A stretch of 5,329 nucleotides of DNA, from assembly GCA_013811715.1 (NCBI GenBank), contig JACCUS010000496.1, positions 1 to 5,329 of the forward strand, in the 5' to 3' direction. Made by a program: the position numbers and the translations under genes. Each line of letters starts with the position of its first letter. Positions within the stretch are counted from its first letter, which is position 1. Source of the stretch: Nocardioidaceae bacterium. GTDB taxonomy: Bacteria > Actinomycetota > Actinomycetes > Propionibacteriales > Nocardioidaceae. Below the pieces are notes generated by a model. It was not told the DNA's origin. It did no database searches and was given only the letters and a program-made list of their open reading frames with translations. Positions 1-5,329 of this stretch are shown here, piece by piece.

Positions 1-528
1 CGGCACCGTAGGCCGCGGCGTTGACCCGCGGCCACCGGCGACGCTGTACATCCACCTGGACCAGGACGCGTTCACCCGCGACGAGCATGGGGTGGCCCGG
101 TTCGAGGGCGTCGGCCCGGTCACCGTCGACCAGGTGCGCAAGTGGCTGGGCATTGCGACGTCACCGTCAAACCGGTGATCGACCTGGCCGGCCAGGCCCC
201 GGTGGACGGCTACGAGGTCCCCGACCGGCTCCGCGAAGCGACCCATCTACGCAGCCCGGTCGACGTGTTCCCGTACGGGACGAACTTGACCCGGAAGAAG
301 GACGTCGACCACACCGACCCCTACATCGACCCCGGCGACGGCGGGCCACCGGACCAGACCCGGCTGGACAACCTCAGTCCGCTGACCCGGTTCCATCACC
401 GCATCAAAACCCACGGCCGATGGCAGGTCCATCAACCCTTCAACGGGGTCTTCGTGTGGCGATCACCGCACGGCCGACTGTTCCTCGTCGACCACACCGG
501 CACCCACAAACTTGGAGCGGCCGGTTGA
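1..528 (+). pseudogene. DUF222/13E12-family HNH endonuclease, 3' part, frameshifted
   Basis: This is the C-terminal part of a DUF222 (13E12 repeat) protein with an HNH nuclease domain, cut by the left edge of the window. Bases 2-151 read in one frame, including ATLYIHLDQDAFTR and GPVTVDQVRKWLG, but that frame hits TGA at 176-178. The family sequence resumes one frame over from 151 (HCDVTVKPVIDLAGQ) and runs to TGA at 526-528. In family members LGH and the following residues are contiguous, so one C appears to be missing around 149-151 (GGC-CAT read as GGCAT). The HNH signature is intact: Asp-His at 307-312, Asn at 370-372 (DNLSPLTR), and His-His at 394-399 followed by RIKTHGRW. These proteins are often multicopy in actinobacteria and their role is poorly known; nuclease activity is inferred from the motif. 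The gene may be a real pseudogene, or the shift may be a sequencing error. It has no evident functional link to the operon downstream. Confidence 0.8.
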
Positions 529-700
529 TGGTCAGGGCTTGCTGCCTTAATGACGTACACAGCAGGTAGCCTGCTTGCGGCCGCCCCAAGTCCGTCGTAC
601 AACTGCGGATGAGCGGCGGACCACCGCCCACACGTTTGAGAGCCGAGGGTTCGGGTTACGGTGGCAACCGCAGCAGCGTCTGAGCGGATTGGGGCAGCAA
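529..700 (+). promoter_or_regulatory. Intergenic leader before the formate dehydrogenase operon
   Basis: This gap of 172 bases separates the HNH relic from the operon. It is the only non-coding stretch upstream of the three formate dehydrogenase genes, so their promoter is most likely here or inside the relic; that is inference from position. Two small inverted repeats are visible: AGCAGG-TAG-CCTGCT at 561-575, and GGCGG-ACCA-CCGCC at 615-628. A TTGAGA at 636-641 resembles a -35 box, but no -10 box lies at normal spacing. No convincing operator was recognised. The alpha-subunit frame remains open back to at least 575, but this stretch encodes nothing resembling the family. Confidence 0.35.
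691..694 (+). promoter_or_regulatory. Weak Shine-Dalgarno for the alpha subunit
   Basis: GGGG lies six bases before GTG 701. It is weaker than the ribosome binding sites of the two downstream genes. It nevertheless supports GTG 701 as the start, together with the protein homology that begins right after that codon. Confidence 0.4.
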
Positions 701-3700
701 GTGAGTGAGAAGACGTTCCTGGGCTCGTGGCCGGTGATCCGGCAGCTCCGCGGCGCGGACAGGCTGGGCCGAGGCCGGGCGGCCATGTCCGCCAGGAGCG
801 AGCACCTGCAGCCACGAACCTCCGACGCAGACGCGGTCGTCGACTCGATCTGCCCGTACTGCGCCGTCGGCTGCGGGCAGCAGGTCTTCGTCAAGGACGG
901 CAAGGTCACCCAGATCGAGGGCGACCCCGCCAGCCCGATCTCCCGCGGCAGGCTGTGCCCCAAGGGCAGCGCCAGCAAGCAGCTAGTCACCTCGCCGGGC
1001 CGCGTCACGAAGGTGCGCTACCGCCGCCCGCACGGCACCGACTGGGAAGACCTCGACCTCGACGTCGCCATGGACATGATCGCCGACCGCGTCATCGAGA
1101 CGCGCAAGCAGTACTGGCAGTGGGAGGCCGACGACAAGAGGCTCCGCCGCACCATGGGCATCGCCAGCCTTGGAGGAGCGACCCTCGACAACGAGGAGAA
1201 CTACCTCATGAAGAAGCTCTACACCGCGATGGGTGCGATCCAGATCGAGAACCAGGCGCGTATTTGACACTCCTCCACAGTCCCCGGTCTGGGGACGTCG
1301 TTCGGCCGTGGAGGGGCCACCAGCTTCCAGCAGGATCTCGCCAACGCGGACGCGATCGTCATCGAGGGCTCCAACATGGCCGAGTGCCACCCGGTGGGCT
1401 TCCAGTGGGTGATGGAGGCCAAGGCGCGCGGCGCGAAGGTCATCCACGTCGACCCGCGGTTCACGCGCACCTCGGCCGTGGCCGACGTGCACGTCCCGAT
1501 CCGCGCCGGCTCCGACATCGCGTTCCTCGGGGGGCTCGTCAACCATGTGCTGAGCAACGAGCTCGACTTCCGCGAGTACGTCGTCGCCTACACGAACGCC
1601 GCCGCGATCATCGACGAGAGGTTCCAAGACACCGAGGACCTCGACGGGCTGTTCTCCGGCTTCGACCCTAAGCAGGGCGTCTACGACCCGACGAGCTGGC
1701 AGTACGAAGGCGCCGTACAAGCGGCGGCCGCCGGCCAGCGGGACCCGGAGCAGGCCGGTACGCCGGAGCAACTGGGCTCCGAGACGGCCGGCTCTGGCGG
1801 CCCCGACGCCGGGAAGAAGCCCGAACGGGACGAGACCCTGCAGCATCCGCGATGCGTCTACCAGATCCTGAAGCGGCACTTCGCCCGCTACACCCCCGAG
1901 ATCGTCGAGCAGGTGTGCGGCATCTCGCCGGACCAGTTCCACGAGGTCGCGCAGACACTGACCGACAACAGCGGCCGCGAACGCACGTCGGCGTTCTGCT
2001 ACGCGGTCGGGTGGACCCACCACTCCACGGGGGTGCAGAACATCCGTACGGCGGCGATCCTGCAGCTGTTGCTCGGCAACATCGGCCGACCTGGTGGCGG
2101 GATCATGGCGCTACGCGGACACGCGAGCATCCAGGGCTCGACAGACATCCCGACACTGTTCAACCTGCTGCCCGGCTACATCCCGATGCCACACGCTGCA
2201 CGCCACCAGAGCCTCGATGCGTTCGTCGCCGCCGACGCTGGCAAGACCGGGTTCTGGGGCAACATGAGGGCTTACACGGTCAGCCTGCTCAAGGCGTACT
2301 GGGGCGACGCCGCGACTGCGGACAACGACTACTGCTTCGACTACCTGCCGCGGCTGACAGGTGACCACTCCACCTACTCGACCGTGGTCGACCAGATCGA
2401 GGGCAAGGTCAAGGGCTACTTCCTGGTGGGTGAGAACCCCGCGGTGGGCTCGAGCAACGGCAAGATGCAGCGGCTCGGGATGGCGAACCTCGACTGGCTC
2501 GTCGTCCGCGACCTGACGATGATCGAGTCGGCGACCTTCTGGAAGGACGGACCGGAGATCGCCACCGGTGAGCTGGTCACCGAGGAGATCGGGACCGAGG
2601 TGTTCTTCCTGCCCGCCGCCTCGCACGTGGAGAAGAGTGGCTCGTTCACCAACACCCAGCGGATGCTGCAGTGGCATCACCAGGCGGTAGAGCCACCCGG
2701 CGACTCACGCAGCGACCTGCAGTTCTACTACGAGCTCGGGCAGCGGGTCCGCGAGAAGCTCGCCGGGTCCACCGACGAGATGGACGCTCCGCTGCGCGAC
2801 CTGGCCTGGCACTACCCCACCGAGGGCCCGCTGGACGAGCCGAGCGCCGAGGCGGTGCTGCGCGAGGTCAACGGCGTCGGCCCCGACGGGGCGGCGCTGT
2901 CGTCGTACACGGAGCTGAAGGACGACGGTTCGACCAGTTGCGGCTGCTGGATCTACTGCGGAGTGTACGCCGAGGAGGTCAACCAGTCCGCGCGCCGAAA
3001 GCCCGGCTGGGAGCAGAGCTGGGTGGCGCCCGAGTGGGGCTGGGCCTGGCCGGCGAACCGGCGCATCATCTACAACCGCGCCTCCGCAGACCCCGACGGC
3101 AACCCGTGGAGCGAACGCAAGGCCTACGTCTGGTGGGACGCCGAGGCGGGCAGGTGGACCGGTCACGACGCGCCCGACTTCATCGTCGACCGGCCGCCGG
3201 ACCACGTGCCGGCAGAAGGCGCGAAAGGGCCGGACGCGATCGGTGGCAGGGACCCTTTCATCATGCAGACCGACGGGAAGGGCTGGCTGTTCGTGCCAAC
3301 CGGGCTGGCCGACGGCCCGATGCCCACGTTCTACGAGCCGCCGGAGTCGCCAGTGCACAACCTGCTCTACGCCGAGCAGAGCAACCCCGCCCGGCGCTCG
3401 ATCCACCACAGCGCGAACCCGATCAACCCGTCGTACAGCGAGGTGTTCCCGTTCGTGTTCACCAGTTACCGGCTCACCGAGCACCACACCGCCGGCGGGA
3501 TGAGCCGCGGGCTGCCCTACCTGGCCGAGCTACAGCCGGAGATGTTCTGCGAGGTCTCGCCAGGGCTGGCCAGGGAGCGTGGGCTCACCAACGGCGGCTG
3601 GGCGACGATCGTCACCAGCCGCACCGCGATCGAGGCACGGGTGCTCGTGACCCAGCGGATGCGGTCGCTGCGTATCGCTGGACGCGCCGTCGAGCAGGTC

Positions 3701-3928
3701 GGGCTGCCCTACCACTGGGGCGGAAACGGGCTGACCACCGGCGACTCGTCCAACGACCTGGTCAACCTCACCCTGGACCCGAACGTGTTCATCCAGGGCA
3801 AGGTCGGCACCTGCGACATCCGGCCGGGGCGTCGTCCGCGCGGCCCCGAGCTGATGTCGTACGTCGAGGACTACCGTCGCAGGGCCGGAACCGAGGAGAT
3901 CGACCCCAAGCAGAGGAGCAGCTCGTGA
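701..3928 (+). CDS. fdnG: Selenocysteine-containing formate dehydrogenase, catalytic (alpha) subunit
   Basis: Mo/W-bis-MGD formate dehydrogenase alpha subunit, oxidising formate to CO2. The product is 1075 residues if TGA 1265-1267 is read as selenocysteine (residue 189), slightly longer than E. coli FdnG (about 1015). The N-terminal [4Fe-4S] domain has Cys51, Cys54, Cys58 and Cys86, followed by the conserved electron-relay Lys88. The molybdopterin oxidoreductase core spans roughly 108-560 and includes NQARIUHSSTVPG with His190. A Gly/Ala/Glu/Pro-rich linker lies at about 338-374. A Trp-rich region with a C-x-C-x3-C (747, 749, 753) follows. The C-terminal dinucleotide-binding domain (about 946-1052) contains LPYHWGGNG and DPNVFIQGKVGTCDIRPGR. 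Start GTG 701 was chosen because the residues after it (GSWPVIRQLRGADRLGRG) match the N-terminus I recall for actinobacterial members; ATG 785 would remove them. No Tat signal or hydrophobic leader is present, so a cytoplasmic location is inferred. The stop overlaps the beta start by four bases. Symbol by homology; fdhA or fdh are also used. Confidence 0.95.
1265..1267 (+). other. UGA codon recoded as selenocysteine (Sec189)
   Basis: This TGA is in frame with both the upstream part (701-1264) and the downstream part (1268-3925) of the alpha subunit. No other stop interrupts the frame and no base change is needed to join them. It sits between Ile188 and His190, precisely where family members carry Sec or Cys (NQAR-[VI]-[UC]-H-S). 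The Sec/Cys ligates Mo or W, and the adjacent His is a known catalytic residue. A damaged gene would not be expected to place a stop exactly at this position with a SECIS-like hairpin behind it. Confidence 0.95.
1265..1316 (+). promoter_or_regulatory. Bacterial SECIS element (SelB-binding hairpin)
   Basis: The upper stem pairs UCCCC (1281-1285) with GGGGA (1291-1295) around the loop GGUCU (1286-1290). The loop begins 18 bases after the UGA. Counting the U of UGA as 1, U17 and the loop residues G22, G23, U24, C25 and U26 coincide with those of E. coli fdhF as I recall it; the bulged U17 and the loop G23/U24 are known SelB determinants there. Here U1281 (U17) may pair with A1295 or be flipped out. 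A lower stem can form between CCUCCAC (1272-1278) and GUGGAGG (1308-1314), extendable by U1271-G1315 and C1270-G1316. A large asymmetric internal loop (1279-1280 against 1296-1307) separates the two stems. The element lies wholly in coding sequence, for HSSTVPGLGTSFGRGG. Confidence 0.88.
3912..3918 (+). promoter_or_regulatory. Shine-Dalgarno of the beta subunit
   Basis: AGAGGAG lies six bases before GTG 3925, inside the last codons of the alpha gene. It decides the beta start at the GTGA overlap and allows direct initiation as well as reinitiation by ribosomes finishing alpha. Confidence 0.8.
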
Positions 3929-4842
3929 GCAACCGGTTGTCCGGCCCCCTGCACGACGTCTCCGGCGACGCGGGCTATGACGAGCATCCGCCTCGGATGG
4001 GCTTCTTCACCGACACGAGCATCTGCATCGGGTGCAAGGCGTGCGAGGTCGCGTGCAAGGAGTGGAACAACGTGCCCGAGGACGGGATCTCGTTGACCGG
4101 CATGTCCTACGACAACACCGAGGAGCTCGGCGCCGACACATGGCGGCACGTGGCGTTCATCGAGCAGCCGAAGCCGGTGACCACCACCGACCTGGGCCTG
4201 CCCGGGTTCGGCCCGCCGGGGACCGACTCCTACGAGACCGGGGTCGAGGGCTTCGAGGCTCCGGTCGAAGACGGGGGCGTCCGGTGGCTGATGTCATCGG
4301 ACGTGTGCAAGCACTGCACGCACGCGGCGTGTCTCGACGTGTGCCCGACCGGGTCGATCTTCCGCACCGAGTTCGGCACGGTCGTGATCCAGCCCGACAT
4401 CTGCAACGGCTGCGGCTACTGCGTGCCGGCCTGCCCCTACGGCGTGATCGACCAGCGCAAAGAGGACGGCCGCGTCTTCAAGTGCACGATGTGCTACGAC
4501 CGGCTGAAGGTGGGCGAGGAGCCGGCCTGTTCGAAGGCGTGCCCGACGAACTCGATCCAGTACGGCGAGGTCGACGAGCTGCGGCAGCGTGCTGCCTTGC
4601 GAGTGGCGGAGCTGCACGAGAAGGGAGTCGACGTCGCGCGGCTGTACGGGCAGGACCCCGACGACGGCGTCGGCGGCGACGGCGCGTTCTTCCTCCTGCT
4701 CGACGAGCCGGAGGTCTACGGTCTGCCGCCCGACCCGGTCGTGACCACGCGTGATCTGCCGGCGATCTGGAAGCACGTGGGCGCCGCGGCCGTCGCGCTG
4801 ACTGGGATGGCTGTCGCATCGTTCCTGGGGAGACGCGGGTGA
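3925..4842 (+). CDS. fdnH: Formate dehydrogenase iron-sulfur (beta) subunit, FdnH/HybA-like
   Basis: This electron-transfer subunit of 305 residues carries electrons from the alpha subunit to the membrane partner. Sixteen cysteines fall in four groups expected to ligate four [4Fe-4S] clusters: Cys34/37/40/44 (CIGCKACEVACKEWN); Cys128/131/136/140 (CKHCTHAACLDVCPTGS); Cys160/163/166/170 (CNGCGYCVPACPYGV); and Cys187/190/202/206 (CTMCYDRL then ACSKACPTNS). As in FdnH-type proteins, the groups probably exchange their last cysteines between clusters. The C-terminus has one hydrophobic segment at about 286-302 and ends in GRRG, resembling the single membrane anchor of E. coli FdnH but with almost no tail after it. 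The length is close to that of FdnH. The start is GTG in a GTGA overlap with the alpha stop, with AGAGGAG at good spacing. The reading frame is open far upstream (to about 2671), but that part is only a shadow of the alpha gene. Confidence 0.95.
   Translation: MSNRLSGPLHDVSGDAGYDEHPPRMGFFTDTSICIGCKACEVACKEWNNVPEDGISLTGMSYDNTEELGADTWRHVAFIEQPKPVTTTDLGLPGFGPPGTDSYETGVEGFEAPVEDGGVRWLMSSDVCKHCTHAACLDVCPTGSIFRTEFGTVVIQPDICNGCGYCVPACPYGVIDQRKEDGRVFKCTMCYDRLKVGEEPACSKACPTNSIQYGEVDELRQRAALRVAELHEKGVDVARLYGQDPDDGVGGDGAFFLLLDEPEVYGLPPDPVVTTRDLPAIWKHVGAAAVALTGMAVASFLGRRG
4827..4833 (+). promoter_or_regulatory. Shine-Dalgarno of the NrfD-like gene
   Basis: GGGGAGA lies five bases before GTG 4839, within the end of the beta gene. 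It supports that start and the four-base GTGA overlap with the beta stop (TGA 4840-4842). Confidence 0.75.
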
Positions 4843-5329
4843 GGGAGCAGCAACTCGTCCCCGAGACGGAGTTCTCCTCGTACTACGGCCGGCCGGTGCT
4901 CAAGGCGCCGGTGTGGAAGCAGCCCGACGTGCCGCTGTACCTGTTCCTGGGCGGCGTGGCCGGGGCGTCGTCCGTGCTCGCCGAGGGGGCTGCGCTGACC
5001 GGTCGACCCGCTTTGCAGCGGGTGGCTAGGATCGCCGCTGCGGGTGGGTCGGGGCTCGGCACGGTCGCGCTCATCCACGACCTGGGACGCCCCGAGCGGT
5101 TCTTGAACATGCTGCGGCTCTTCAAGCCGACATCGCCGCTGTCGGTCGGCTCTTGGATCCTTGCGCCGTTCAGCGGGCTCGCTGCTGCGGCACTCGCCTC
5201 CGACGTCTCCGGTCGACTGCCCGTGCTCGGGCGGCTGGCGGGGCTGGGCGCCGCCGCCCTCGGGCCGCCGCTGGCGACGTACACCGCGGCGCTGCTCTCC
5301 AACACCGCCGTCCCCGCCTGGCACGAGGC
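4839..5329 (+). CDS. nrfD: NrfD/PsrC-like membrane subunit of formate dehydrogenase, partial (N-terminal 163 residues)
   Basis: This is the integral membrane, quinone-interacting partner, cut by the right edge. It begins VREQQLVPETEFSSYYGRP and continues VLKAPVWKQPDVPLYLFLGG, the usual N-terminus of actinobacterial NrfD-family proteins found with formate dehydrogenases. The visible part has a hydrophobic helix at about 31-53, a second at about 62-80, the typical HDLGRPERFLNMLRLFKPTSPLSVGSW stretch (80-106; residues and positions read directly), a helix at about 106-121, and another at about 130-153 ending near NTAVPAWHE. Full-length relatives usually have eight or more helices, so roughly half is missing. 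The family accepts electrons from the four-cluster subunit and passes them to menaquinone or ubiquinone without haem; this contrasts with the cytochrome b subunit FdnI of E. coli. The start GTG 4839 overlaps the beta stop by four bases, so it is the third gene of the same transcript. Confidence 0.9.
   Translation, partial: MREQQLVPETEFSSYYGRPVLKAPVWKQPDVPLYLFLGGVAGASSVLAEGAALTGRPALQRVARIAAAGGSGLGTVALIHDLGRPERFLNMLRLFKPTSPLSVGSWILAPFSGLAAAALASDVSGRLPVLGRLAGLGAAALGPPLATYTAALLSNTAVPAWHE

Noticed and set aside
1..528. HNH relic as part of a mobile element or a defence system.
   Set aside because: DUF222/HNH genes are dispersed repeats in actinobacteria. No terminal repeats, integrase or partner defence genes are visible in the window.
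561..575. Hairpin AGCAGG-TAG-CCTGCT as a terminator of the HNH gene.
   Set aside because: The stem is only six pairs and no T-run follows, so it does not qualify as an intrinsic terminator. A structural role cannot be excluded.
636..660. TTGAGA and downstream GGTTAC as a sigma-70-type promoter.
   Set aside because: The spacing is only about 13 bases and the -10 match is poor.
575..700. Start of the alpha subunit at ATG 575.
   Set aside because: The residues encoded by 575-700 do not resemble the family, contain no signal peptide, and the segment overlaps an intergenic hairpin. Family resemblance begins just after GTG 701.
785..787. Start of the alpha subunit at ATG 785.
   Set aside because: It would discard the WPVIRQL...LGRG segment, which I recall at the N-terminus of related proteins. 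No clear Shine-Dalgarno precedes it. It remains the main alternative start.
575..1267. A separate 230-residue protein ending at TGA 1267, with the rest of alpha starting at ATG 1376.
   Set aside because: The frame is identical on both sides of the TGA, and the 36 codons between 1268 and 1375 encode conserved family sequence (HSSTVPGLGTSFGRGG). The TGA sits exactly at the Sec/Cys active-site position with a SECIS-like hairpin after it.
983..2023. Long open frame on the - strand (346 codons), antisense to alpha.
   Set aside because: In GC-rich DNA, antisense frames are open because of third-position bias in the real gene. The predicted product is Arg/Val/Asp-rich and unlike any known protein.
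4716..5324. Long open frame on the - strand across the NrfD-like gene.
   Set aside because: The + strand here encodes clear NrfD-family sequence. The antisense product is low-complexity and Gly/Arg/Pro-rich, as expected for a shadow.

Overview
The window comes from a very GC-rich bacterium, almost certainly an actinobacterium. The evidence is strong G/C preference at third codon positions, GTG start codons at all three intact genes, a DUF222/13E12-type HNH endonuclease relic (a family typical of actinobacteria), and a formate dehydrogenase of the actinobacterial FdnG-like type. Genus cannot be decided from this sequence. All genes supported here lie on the + strand.

Layout. Positions 1-528 hold the 3' part of a DUF222/HNH endonuclease gene. 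Its reading frame is broken by an apparent one-base deletion near 149-151. Positions 529-700 are a non-coding gap with two small hairpins and no convincing promoter. From 701 to the right edge runs one tightly packed operon: the large molybdenum/tungsten catalytic subunit of a formate dehydrogenase (701-3928), its four-cluster iron-sulfur subunit (3925-4842), and the start of an NrfD-type membrane quinone-interacting subunit (4839 to beyond 5329). Both gene junctions are GTGA overlaps of four bases, each with a good Shine-Dalgarno sequence upstream, which suggests translational coupling.

The main point of the window is that the catalytic subunit is a selenoprotein. An in-frame TGA at 1265-1267 falls exactly at the family's active-site Sec/Cys position (N-Q-A-R-I-U-H-S-S-T). 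It is followed by a hairpin with a GGUCU apical loop 18 bases downstream, matching the geometry of the Escherichia coli fdhF SECIS element as I recall it. A normal gene caller would split this gene into two pieces (stop at 1267, false restart at ATG 1376). The correct product is a single 1075-residue protein with selenocysteine at residue 189.

How it works together (family knowledge plus inference): the alpha subunit oxidises formate to CO2 at a bis-MGD Mo/W centre ligated by Sec189. Electrons pass through its own [4Fe-4S] cluster and the four clusters of the beta subunit to the NrfD membrane subunit and then to the quinone pool. No Tat signal is visible on alpha, so the catalytic domain probably faces the cytoplasm, unlike E. 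coli FdnG. The host must also carry selA, selB, selC and selD, none of which lie in this window. I see no wholly new system here; the interest lies in the recoding event, its translational consequences and the membrane topology.
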